The position numbers and the translations under genes are program-made. From the NCBI GenBank assembly GCA_029857975.1, contig JAOUFX010000313.1, positions 1 to 5,023 on the forward strand: DNA of 5,023 bases, given 5' to 3'. How positions within the stretch are numbered: position 1 is the first letter of the stretch; each line of letters begins with the position of its first letter. The DNA is from Deltaproteobacteria bacterium. GTDB lineage: Bacteria; Desulfobacterota; SM23-61. Of this stretch, positions 1 to 5,023 are shown one piece after another. The notes under the pieces were generated by a model, which did no database searches, was not told the origin of the DNA, and saw only the letters and a list, made by a program, of their open reading frames with translations.

Positions 1-750
1 GAAGAACTGCTCGATGTCGTCCCGGTGGATTCGAAGAAATGGTATGACATGCATCACGTCATTCAGCGCATCGTGGACCAAGGCCATTTTTTTGAGATCA
101 AGCCGGATTTCGCCAAGAACATGATCACGGGCTTTGCCCGGTTAGACGGGCTATCGATCGGTATCGTTGCCAATAATCCCAAACACAAAGCCGGGTCCAT
201 CGATATCAATGCTGCCGATAAAGAAGCCCGGTTTATTCGGTTCTGCGATTGTTTCAACATCCCCTTACTCTTTCTGGTGGATAATCCCGCCTATCTGCCG
301 GGAGTGGATCAGGAAAGAGGAGGAATTATCCGGCATGGAGCGAAGGTGCTGCACGCCATCTCGGAGGCGACCGTTCCGAAGCTCACGGTCTACATTCGAA
401 AAGCCTATGGCGGAGGAAACCCGGCGATGTGTGGTGAGCCCTTAGGATCGGATTTGCTTTTGGCCTGGCCAACGACCGAGATGGGATTGATGAATCCAGA
501 GGGGGCGGTAAACATCATCTTTCGCAATGAAATTGCCGCGGCGAAAAATCCCGAGGAAGTTCGGGCCCGGCGGTTGGCCGAATATAAGGCCACCTTCGGC
601 CGTTTCCCTTACCATGCCGCGGCGATGCGCTGGGTTGAAGAAATAATCGATCCAAGGGATACAAGGCGTTTGCTCATTCAGGGACTTAAACTTTTTTCGC
701 ATAAGAAAGAGGAAAGGCCCTGGAAAAAACACGGGAATATCCCTCTTTAA
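1..750 (+). CDS. Acyl-CoA carboxylase carboxyltransferase (beta) subunit, PccB/MmdA family; 5' partial
   Basis: The frame is open from base 1 to the TAA at 748-750, giving 249 codons. Family members are about 510-520 residues, so this is roughly the C-terminal half, and the true start lies upstream of the window. Family landmarks in order are ELLDVVP at the window start, FAKNMITGFARLDG, VDNPAYLPGVDQE (277-315), GAKVLHAISEATVPKLTV, RKAYGGG (397-417), the AWPTTEMGLMNPEGAVNIIF block, and the C-terminal KKHGNIPL typical of bacterial PccB/MmdA proteins. Family members move carboxyl groups between carboxybiotin and an acyl-CoA, either in cytoplasmic carboxylases or in membrane-bound decarboxylases. 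The usual VDTPGFLPG reads VDNPAYLPG here, and the usual GGAYDVM-type segment reads GGGNPAM, so the substrate may differ from propionyl-CoA. Methylmalonyl-, methylcrotonyl- or another acyl-CoA is possible. The family call is firm and the substrate is open. No biotin carboxylase or biotin carrier gene is visible in the window. Confidence 0.95.
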   Translation, partial: EELLDVVPVDSKKWYDMHHVIQRIVDQGHFFEIKPDFAKNMITGFARLDGLSIGIVANNPKHKAGSIDINAADKEARFIRFCDCFNIPLLFLVDNPAYLPGVDQERGGIIRHGAKVLHAISEATVPKLTVYIRKAYGGGNPAMCGEPLGSDLLLAWPTTEMGLMNPEGAVNIIFRNEIAAAKNPEEVRARRLAEYKATFGRFPYHAAAMRWVEEIIDPRDTRRLLIQGLKLFSHKKEERPWKKHGNIPL

Positions 751-774
751 GGATTACTCCATACCTGTAAATCG

Positions 775-790
775 AGATGGTCCACCATCT
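775..790 (+). repeat. Short perfect hairpin after the carboxylase gene
   Basis: AGATGG (775-780) pairs with CCATCT (785-790) around the 4-base loop TCCA. It lies 25 bases after the carboxylase stop. No T-run follows, so it is not a classical intrinsic terminator. It may help 3'-end stability together with the next inverted repeat, or it may be chance. Confidence 0.35.
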
Positions 791-798
791 AAGCCGTC

Positions 799-827
799 GA
801 GGGAATAGAATTTTTCCAATTTCCCTC
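799..827 (+). repeat. Inverted repeat GAGGGAA/TTCCCTC, possible weak terminator
   Basis: GAGGGAA (799-805) is perfectly complementary to TTCCCTC (821-827), with a 15-base AT-rich loop. Two hairpins in succession downstream of the carboxylase stop would fit an mRNA end. The missing 3' T-tract and the long loop make termination uncertain. Confidence 0.3.
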
Positions 828-1000
828 TAAACAATGTGAGCGAATGTGGCCGTATCTTCTTTTCAGAAAATTTCCTTACGAGTTTAAACATTTGCTGCTG
901 CAATGTAAAGATTGGCCTTCAGAAGTGGCGTTTTTCGTAGGCTCCCGGGCGGCCTGGTCTAAAAGTTGAACCGGAAGCCGCTGAGAAGAAAAATAAAGGG

Positions 1001-1008
1001 AAAGGAGG
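1001..1008 (+). promoter_or_regulatory. Shine-Dalgarno site AAAGGAGG deciding the start at 1020
   Basis: AAAGGAGG matches the anti-Shine-Dalgarno sequence almost fully and ends 11 bases before ATG 1020. This supports the ATG at 1020 over the in-frame TTG at 966. A protein begun at the TTG would carry a strongly basic stretch (PLRRKIKGK) before the signal peptide, and no comparable ribosome site precedes that codon. Confidence 0.75.
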
Positions 1009-1019
1009 TTATTGAAAAA

Positions 1020-1445
1020 ATGAAGGCGAAGAAGATCTTAACAGCGATGAAATGGGGGTTCTTTTGGGGTATCGTTGGGGTTTTTATTCTAACAGGAAGT
1101 CCTGCTAAAGGACAGCCCCCGGAGAACTGGACGACGGGGATTGCCTATGATGTTGTACCGGAAGCTAAGATTACCAAAGTTGGCTGGTATATGGGGAAGA
1201 CGGAGGTCGGGGTGACGCTGCTCTATGAGGTGGGCATCAGGAATGTGTCCGCGAAGCCCGTTCGTTTTAGGCTGATCATTTACCCCTTGGACGGGGATCC
1301 GATTGCCGGCTTATATCCTCTATCGAAAAGGAAAGGGAAACCCCTGGCTTTGGAGCCAAAGGAAGAGATGGTCTTGAAATGGCCGATGATGGCCAAGGAA
1401 TTCCCCAAGGGATTTGCCCTGGTGGTTAAGGCGGTGGAACCGTAA
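1020..1445 (+). CDS. Small exported protein of unknown function upstream of TAXI-TRAP genes
   Basis: This encodes 141 residues from ATG 1020. A basic N-terminus (MKAKK) is followed by a hydrophobic stretch at about residues 11-26 (KWGFFWGIVGVFILTG) and a polar SPAKGQ segment. That pattern fits a signal peptide cleaved near residue 31 or a single N-terminal membrane anchor, so the rest should be periplasmic. The mature part alternates short hydrophobic and polar runs (TLLYEVGIRNVSAKPVRF, then RLIIYPLDGDPIAGLYP, then PLALEPKEEMVLKW), which suggests a small beta-sandwich or Ig-like fold. The fold is my reading of the pattern, not a recognised family. There are no cysteines, so it is not a lipoprotein and has no disulfides. 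It sits 120 bases upstream of the TAXI gene in the same direction and may be cotranscribed with it. I do not recognise the gene. A role as an accessory protein of the transporter is only a guess from position. Confidence 0.75.
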   Translation: MKAKKILTAMKWGFFWGIVGVFILTGSPAKGQPPENWTTGIAYDVVPEAKITKVGWYMGKTEVGVTLLYEVGIRNVSAKPVRFRLIIYPLDGDPIAGLYPLSKRKGKPLALEPKEEMVLKWPMMAKEFPKGFALVVKAVEP

Positions 1446-1455
1446 AATTATTTTT

Positions 1456-1467
1456 TTAACCGGTTAA
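1456..1467. repeat. Perfect 12-bp palindrome TTAACCGGTTAA
   Basis: The palindrome lies 11 bases after the stop of the small exported-protein gene and about 100 bases before the TAXI start. A T7 run (1451-1457) enters it on the left. It is too short, with no loop, to be a good RNA hairpin. It could be a binding site for a dimeric regulator controlling the transporter genes. There is no second copy in the window, and chance is possible. Confidence 0.35.
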
Positions 1468-1552
1468 CGAAGGTAGGGGAAGGTAAAAAAAATTTAGGGT
1501 AAATGGAAGCGAAAGGAAGTATTTCTTCAAACGATTTAATCTTTATTCAAGC

Positions 1553-1560
1553 AAAGGAGG
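1553..1560 (+). promoter_or_regulatory. Shine-Dalgarno site AAAGGAGG deciding the start at 1566
   Basis: AAAGGAGG ends 5 bases before ATG 1566. An in-frame ATG at 1503 would add 21 polar residues ahead of the signal peptide and is preceded only by AT-rich sequence. The ATG at 1566 puts the basic residues and hydrophobic core at the normal place for an exported protein, so it is preferred. Confidence 0.85.
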
Positions 1561-1565
1561 ACAAC

Positions 1566-2543
1566 ATGGGTCAAAAGTTTAATATTGGAAAAATGGCCAT
1601 GGTCTTGCTCGCTATGATTCTTGTGCTTGGGTTGACGGCGAATGGATGGGCAGCGGCGAAACGATATCTTTCCCTGGGAACAGGAAATCCAGCGGGGACT
1701 TTTTACTTTATCGGCGCGGGATTTGCCAATCTTATTAATAAACATGTACCGGAAGTCCGGGTGATTGCCGAATCCACCGCGGCCTCTGAAGAAAACTTTC
1801 ATTTAATCATGAGAAAAAAGATGGATTTGGGCCTCGTATCTATCCACGTGATTGACCCGGCCCTGGAGAAGAAGATGGACATGAGCGGGGTGCGGCTGAT
1901 GGCCCTGGGGCACACCAGCGACCGGCATTGGATTGTCCGGAAGAATGCTCCGATTAAATCCATCGCTGATTTCAGGGGCCACCGAGTGGCCGTGGGGCCG
2001 CCCGGAAGCGGAACGCTGGTTTCTTCCAAAGTGGAGCTGAGTTCGGCGGGCAAAATAACTTTTGAAGATATCAAACCGGCTTATCTCTCTTTCTCCGAGT
2101 CGATCACTGCGATCAAAGATGGAACTGTCGATGTGGGGGTAATTTCCGCCGGCTATCCCGTAGCCAGTCTTTTGGATTTATCCAGACAAATTCCCATCCG
2201 TTTAATTCCCTATAGCGAAGAAGAAATGAAGGCTTTGATCGCCAGCCATCCCTATTACGTGAAGGTGATCATTCCGGCCGGGACCTATTCGGGAGTTGAC
2301 ACCGATACTTTAACGCGGGGAATCACTACGGCACTATTTTGCCGGAAAGAACAGAGTGATGATGTGGTCTATAAAATGATGAAGGCCTTATATGACCATC
2401 AGAAAGCAAAAGATGCCATTCATCCCCAGGCAAAACAGTGGAACTTGGAGAATATGTACCGGGGAGCGGATTATACCACGAAGTATATCCCCTTCCATCC
2501 TGGGGCGATCAAGTACTTGAAGGAAAAGGGGGCTTGGAAATAG
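1566..2543 (+). CDS. TAXI-family TRAP transporter solute-binding protein
   Basis: This encodes 325 residues, normal for the family. Residues 1-29 form a signal peptide (basic start, hydrophobic core AMVLLAMILVLGL, cleavage near GWA-AAK), so the mature protein is periplasmic. Family landmarks are SLGTGNPAGTFYFIGAGFAN (36-55), the STAASEEN segment (70-77, where many members read TGGSxEN), MDLGLVS (86-92), the IADFRGHRVAVGPPGSGT block (133-150), ITAIKDGTVDVGVISAGYP (180-198), and the late HPYY...IPAGTYSGVD segment (228-245). TAXI proteins capture an organic acid and deliver it to a fused TRAP permease, which imports it using an ion gradient. Glutamate and oxo-acids have been suggested as ligands for some relatives. 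The ligand here is unknown. The partner permease starts 265 bases downstream, with an inverted-repeat region between them. Neighbouring acyl-CoA genes suggest a carboxylic acid that is activated to a CoA thioester. Confidence 0.95.
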   Translation: MGQKFNIGKMAMVLLAMILVLGLTANGWAAAKRYLSLGTGNPAGTFYFIGAGFANLINKHVPEVRVIAESTAASEENFHLIMRKKMDLGLVSIHVIDPALEKKMDMSGVRLMALGHTSDRHWIVRKNAPIKSIADFRGHRVAVGPPGSGTLVSSKVELSSAGKITFEDIKPAYLSFSESITAIKDGTVDVGVISAGYPVASLLDLSRQIPIRLIPYSEEEMKALIASHPYYVKVIIPAGTYSGVDTDTLTRGITTALFCRKEQSDDVVYKMMKALYDHQKAKDAIHPQAKQWNLENMYRGADYTTKYIPFHPGAIKYLKEKGAWK

Positions 2544-2571
2544 CATAGAAGACAAAAATATTAGAAGCTTA

Positions 2572-2628
2572 TTAGCCACAGAGGTCACCGAGGCCACAGT
2601 ATGTGTTCTCGGCGATCTCTGTGGCTAA
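2572..2628. repeat. Imperfect inverted repeat, TTAGCCACAGAG-type intergenic element
   Basis: The left arm (2572-2592, beginning TTAGCCACAGAG) and right arm (2608-2628, ending CTCTGTGGCTAA) are complementary at 19 of 21 positions around a 15-base loop. It lies 28 bases after the TAXI stop. Both mismatches are of the A/G type: one becomes a G-U pair on each RNA strand and the other an A-C mismatch, so a stable RNA stem is expected. From memory, CCACAGAG-type inverted repeats occur in many copies between genes of deltaproteobacteria and other environmental bacteria. Whether this one is dispersed cannot be seen from one copy. No T-run directly follows, although an ATTTCATTTTTTTAAATTT tract does at 2632-2650, so it may also act as a transcription attenuator. 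Confidence 0.85.
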
Positions 2629-2654
2629 ACAATTTCATTTTTTTAAATTTAATA

Positions 2655-2747
2655 GGACGCAGATTTACGCAGAAAACCGCAGAAACAAAAAAGACGCTAT
2701 GCGCATAGCGCTAAGCGCTAAGCGATTTTCTGTGCACATCCGTGTCC
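2655..2747. repeat. Second imperfect inverted repeat, GGACGCAGAT...ATCCGTGTCC
   Basis: The left arm at 2655-2678 (starting GGACGCAGATTTACGCAG) matches the reverse complement of 2724-2747 (ending CACATCCGTGTCC) at 18 of 24 positions. The left arm carries three CGCAGA units at exact 10-base spacing (2658, 2668, 2678). The 45-base centre holds a perfect palindrome and a short tandem repeat. It starts 26 bases after the first inverted repeat, and the two look like adjoining units of a composite non-coding repeat. It has no coding capacity. A 68-codon open frame across it (2603-2809) is an artefact of the repeat. Confidence 0.75.
2695..2724. repeat. Palindrome CGCTATGCGCATAGCG plus AGCGCTA tandem repeat
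   Basis: Bases 2695-2710 form a perfect 16-bp palindrome. It runs into a 7-base tandem repeat AGCGCTA (2707-2713, 2714-2720, then AGCG at 2721-2724). This is the core of the second inverted repeat and would form the tip of its hairpin, or a cruciform in DNA. Simple GCGCTA-type units such as these are prone to slippage, so copy number may vary between strains. Confidence 0.8.
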
Positions 2748-2791
2748 AAAAAGAAATTTCCTATACAATTAAATTAAAAAACCAGAAGGTT

Positions 2792-2799
2792 AGGGGGGG
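2792..2799 (+). promoter_or_regulatory. Unusual Shine-Dalgarno region AGGGGGGG before the permease
   Basis: A run of seven G (2793-2799) preceded by A stands 9 bases before ATG 2809. It can pair with CCUCC in 16S rRNA only in part or through a shifted register, so it is weaker than the AAAGGAGG sites of the two upstream genes. A TTG at 2806 lies directly before the ATG in the same frame. I prefer ATG 2809 on codon grounds; the two starts differ by one residue. Confidence 0.55.
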
Positions 2800-2808
2800 T
2801 ACTCCTTG

Positions 2809-4773
2809 ATGGGTAAAGGTACCGAAATTGAACAAAAATTGGGAGGCCAAGTCGATCTCTTTACGTCGGATGAAGAAGAAAAATCACGCAAAAGGGAGTT
2901 GGGGGGTTCTGCCGGAAGGGTGGTCTCGGTTATCGCCGTGTGTTTTTCCCTCTTTCAGCTTATTACTGGCTATGCCCCCCTGGTTGCTATGTACCAGAGG
3001 ATTATCCATGTCGCTTTTGCTTTCACCTTAATTTTTTTAATTTATCCTTTTTCCCTTAAACAGAGGAAGGATCGCATCAGCTGGGACGGGATTCTATTTG
3101 TAGGTTTGCTTCTATACGTAAGCTATTATGTAGTCACTCATTTTATCGCCCGGGCTGACCAAGTTGGCCTCGAGCCACCGCTATCTGAACTCATCTTTGG
3201 AGGGATTTTAATCTTCTTAACTATGGAGGCCAGCCGCCGGGCGACAGGATGGTCTCTGGCCATTTTTTGTGCTGGGTCTCTTGTCTATGCCCGCTTTGGA
3301 GAGTGGTTACCCATGGTACTGGGGCACCCGAATTATTCCGTCGAGCGCATAATCTCGGGTCTATTTATGACCACCGAAGGCGTATACGGTGCCCTCACCG
3401 GCATTTCTTCCACCTTTATTTTTCTTTTCGTTCTTTTCGGAACCTTCATGCAGGCATCCGGGGCTGGGAATTTTTTCTTTGGTCTGGCCTCTAGCCTCTT
3501 TGGGCATGTCCGCGGGGGCCCTGCCAAAATCGCCGTGGTGGCCAGCTCCATGTTTGGCATGATCTCTGGTAGCGCCATGGCCAATGTTTCCGCGGTGGGG
3601 CAGATCACCATCCCGATGATGAAAAAGGCCGGTTATAAACCTCATTTCGCCGCGGCCGTGGAGTCCGCATCCGGCGTCGGCGGCCAGTTCATGCCTCCGG
3701 TCATGGGAGGATCGGTCTTTATCATGATGGAAATTCTTGGTGTCTCGTACATCACGATTTGTAAGGCAGCCATCCTCTCTGCGTTCTTGTATTACGTTGC
3801 CATTTTTTTCATCGTTGACTTTGAAGCCGTAAAAAATAATTTAAAGGGGCAACCCCGGTCTTTATCCCCCAAATTCAAAGAGGTTTTCAAAGCGGGTTTT
3901 CATTTCATCATTCCGCCGGCTGTTCTGGTATATCTTCTGATGTATGCCCATGTTACGGAGAGTCGGGCCGCTTTCTGGGCGGTTGTTTCCGTTCCTCTGG
4001 TATCCTTTTTAAGAAAATCCTCGCGCATGAGCTGGAAACAAATCCTTCTGGCTCTGGAACGCGGGGCCCTGGGATTCCTTCCCATTGCGGGGGTAGTCGT
4101 AGCTTGTAACATCTTGGTGGGCATGATTACTTTGACCGGATTGGGATTGCAAATTTCCTCGATTCTTATAGAGCTTTCCGGCAATTCTTTGTTTATCCTT
4201 CTGCTCTTAACGATGATCGCCTCTCTCATCCTGGGTCTGGGTCTCCCGATCATTGTTTCCTATCTGGTCTTAGCTGTCCTCGTGGCCCCAGCTTTGACCC
4301 AAATGGGAGTGGACCCTCTGGCGGCACATCTATTTATTTTCTTCTTTGCCTTGGTCTCCGATCTTACTCCACCCGTGGCTCCCGGAGCTTTTGTGGCTGC
4401 CGGGATTGCCGGGGCTGACATGATGCGGACGGCGTGGATGGCCTGCCGCTTGGGGTTGGTGGTTTACGTCCTTCCCTACATGTTTGTCTACAATACCTCC
4501 CTACTTCTTAAGGGAAGCATAAGCAACATCCTCCTCTCGGCTTTGACGGCGCTCATCGGCGTCTACGCCTTGGCCTGCGGCCTTCAGGGTTACATGTTCC
4601 GCGCGGCCAAAGTTTACGAGCGGATCTTGCTCTTTATCGCCGCTTTTTCTTTGATGAAACCGGGGCTGATGACTGATTTTGTGGGCATCGTCTCTTTATT
4701 TGTGGTTGCGCTTCTGCAGAGGCCTCGAATTTTATTCGATCTCTTCAAGCGGGTCAGAACCTCAGCCCCGTGA
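2809..4773 (+). CDS. TRAP transporter fused permease (TAXI-partner DctQM type)
   Basis: This encodes 654 residues of a polytopic inner-membrane protein that imports the solute delivered by the TAXI protein, using an ion gradient. A charged cytoplasmic N-terminus (about 1-35) is followed by hydrophobic segments at about 38-58, 65-83, 95-114, 127-140 and 148-162, matching the N-terminal portion of fused permeases, with the conserved-looking EASRRATGW (140-148). The DctM-like part shows SGSAMANV (253-260), GGQFMPPVMGG (291-301), LGLGLPIIVSY (475-485) and SDLTPPVAPGAF (517-528). The two PP-containing loops are the usual ion/substrate re-entrant regions. Many relatives read GMGLPTTAAY where this has GLGLPIIVSY, so the second site lacks the threonines. 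The last 90 or so residues form further membrane helices with the KVYERILLFIAAFSLMKPG segment seen in fused permeases. The length is in the family range and no frameshift is apparent. It follows the TAXI gene after a 265-base gap holding the inverted repeats. Confidence 0.95.
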   Translation: MGKGTEIEQKLGGQVDLFTSDEEEKSRKRELGGSAGRVVSVIAVCFSLFQLITGYAPLVAMYQRIIHVAFAFTLIFLIYPFSLKQRKDRISWDGILFVGLLLYVSYYVVTHFIARADQVGLEPPLSELIFGGILIFLTMEASRRATGWSLAIFCAGSLVYARFGEWLPMVLGHPNYSVERIISGLFMTTEGVYGALTGISSTFIFLFVLFGTFMQASGAGNFFFGLASSLFGHVRGGPAKIAVVASSMFGMISGSAMANVSAVGQITIPMMKKAGYKPHFAAAVESASGVGGQFMPPVMGGSVFIMMEILGVSYITICKAAILSAFLYYVAIFFIVDFEAVKNNLKGQPRSLSPKFKEVFKAGFHFIIPPAVLVYLLMYAHVTESRAAFWAVVSVPLVSFLRKSSRMSWKQILLALERGALGFLPIAGVVVACNILVGMITLTGLGLQISSILIELSGNSLFILLLLTMIASLILGLGLPIIVSYLVLAVLVAPALTQMGVDPLAAHLFIFFFALVSDLTPPVAPGAFVAAGIAGADMMRTAWMACRLGLVVYVLPYMFVYNTSLLLKGSISNILLSALTALIGVYALACGLQGYMFRAAKVYERILLFIAAFSLMKPGLMTDFVGIVSLFVVALLQRPRILFDLFKRVRTSAP

Positions 4774-4809
4774 GTGCATGGCAATGATGATCACAACTTC
4801 GACCATCCA

Positions 4810-4852
4810 TGCCGGGGGGACGTCGAACGTTTGCCCGACGATATAGCCGGCA
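4810..4852 (+). other. Possible nested hairpin in the spacer after the permease
   Basis: TGCCGG (4810-4815) pairs perfectly with CCGGCA (4847-4852). Inside it, CGTCG (4821-4825) pairs with CGACG (4836-4840) around the loop AACGTTTGCC. Internal unpaired stretches are GGGGA on the left and ATATAG on the right. No T-run follows, so it is not a standard terminator. It may mark the 3' end of the permease message or be chance. The rest of the 178-base spacer shows no gene I can support on the + strand. Confidence 0.3.
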
Positions 4853-4938
4853 GCAATCATTGGGATCCGATGGAGCCCAACTTTTTTCGGCCTTTGGTGG
4901 GAAGGCAATGGGGGGTCGGAAATCTTATAAAAAATGCG

Positions 4939-4948
4939 AAAGGAGAGG
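4939..4948 (+). promoter_or_regulatory. Shine-Dalgarno site AAAGGAGAGG for the crotonase gene
   Basis: AAAGGAG (4939-4945) ends 6 bases before ATG 4952, with a second AGG at 4946-4948. It supports that ATG as the start of the truncated gene at the window end. Confidence 0.8.
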
Positions 4949-4951
4949 ATC

Positions 4952-5023
4952 ATGTCCTTCGAGACAATTTTGCTTGAAAAAAAAGAATATGTCGGAATCC
5001 TGACCCTCAACCGGCCAGAACGG
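4952..5023 (+). CDS. Enoyl-CoA hydratase/isomerase (crotonase) family protein; 3' partial
   Basis: Twenty-four codons are visible before the window ends, with no stop. The N-terminus runs MSFETILLEKKEYVG and then ILTLNRPER. The form xxLEKxxxVGxLTLNRPE is the standard first beta-strand and turn of crotonase-fold enzymes, in which an NA residue pair usually follows the NRPE motif. Members hydrate enoyl-CoA or catalyse related isomerase, ring-opening or hydrolase reactions in the cytoplasm. The catalytic residues lie beyond the window, so the exact reaction cannot be told. It is 178 bases after the permease stop and in the same direction, with a good ribosome site. Together with the carboxyltransferase it points to acyl-CoA metabolism around the transporter. 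Confidence 0.85.
   Translation, partial: MSFETILLEKKEYVGILTLNRPER

Larger units (their letters stand above)
751..1019. other. Spacer without a recognisable gene
   Basis: These 269 bases separate the carboxyltransferase from the small exported-protein gene. I see no convincing coding frame, no RNA gene and no clear sigma-70 promoter. It contains two short inverted repeats just after the carboxylase stop, an 8-bp palindrome GTTTAAAC (882-889), and the Shine-Dalgarno site of the next gene. The gap is large enough for the downstream genes to have their own promoter, but I could not identify one. Confidence 0.6.

Noticed and set aside
966..1019. TTG 966 as the start of the small exported protein
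   Set aside because: It would place a basic 18-residue tail before the signal peptide and lacks a ribosome site, whereas ATG 1020 follows AAAGGAGG.
1503..1565. ATG 1503 as the start of the TAXI protein
   Set aside because: The extra 21 residues are polar and would bury the signal peptide. The ATG at 1566 has a perfect Shine-Dalgarno site 5 bases upstream.
2572..2747. CRISPR array
   Set aside because: The repeats are inverted rather than regular direct repeats with unique spacers, and the CGCAGA units are only 6 bases long at 10-base spacing.
2762..2769. TATACAAT as a -10 box for a separate permease promoter
   Set aside because: No acceptable -35 hexamer stands at 16-18 bases upstream, and the region is AT-rich, so chance matches are expected.
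2603..2809. 68-codon + strand open frame between the TAXI and permease genes
   Set aside because: It lies almost wholly across the inverted-repeat element, has no ribosome site, and its composition reflects the repeats. Such frames are a known source of false gene calls.
4774..4977. + strand open frames in the spacer before the crotonase gene
   Set aside because: They run through the ribosome site and into the crotonase gene in the wrong frame, and their residue content (many His, Asp, Arg, Trp) does not look like a real protein.
4762..5010. 82-codon minus-strand open frame whose C-terminal part is hydrophobic (ending AWMVEVVIIIAMHSRG)
   Set aside because: It overlaps the crotonase start and the permease end, has no clear ribosome site, and resembles no protein I know. 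A degraded remnant cannot be excluded but is not supported.

Overview
This window looks like bacterial chromosome, most likely from an anaerobic, Gram-negative, Desulfobacterota (deltaproteobacterial)-type organism. That assignment is an inference. It rests on the combination of acyl-CoA enzymes with a TAXI-type TRAP transporter, on exported proteins that imply a periplasm, and on an intergenic repeat that, from memory, resembles repeats common in such genomes. All genes supported here lie on the + strand, and three of the four starts visible in the window have strong purine-rich Shine-Dalgarno sites.

Layout: (1) Bases 1-750 are the C-terminal half of a biotin-dependent acyl-CoA carboxylase carboxyltransferase (beta) subunit of the PccB/MmdA family. 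(2) Bases 751-1019 are a spacer with two short hairpins and no clear gene. (3) Bases 1020-1445 encode a small exported protein of unknown function. (4) Bases 1566-2543 encode a TAXI-family TRAP solute-binding protein. (5) Bases 2544-2808 hold two adjacent inverted-repeat units of an apparent dispersed-repeat type. (6) Bases 2809-4773 encode a fused TRAP permease of the kind that partners TAXI proteins. (7) Bases 4774-4951 are a spacer with one possible nested hairpin. (8) Bases 4952-5023 are the first 24 codons of an enoyl-CoA hydratase/isomerase (crotonase) family protein, cut by the window edge.

The likely theme is uptake of an organic acid by the TAXI-TRAP system, with catabolism as a CoA thioester by the flanking carboxylase and crotonase. 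The substrate cannot be read from the sequence. No CoA ligase, CoA transferase or dehydrogenase lies inside the window to complete the pathway.

No clearly new system is evident. The points most worth a second look are the double inverted repeat placed between the binding-protein gene and its permease gene, the changed residues in the predicted acyl-CoA pocket of the carboxyltransferase, the unknown exported protein in front of the transporter, and the seven-G tract that serves as the permease Shine-Dalgarno region.
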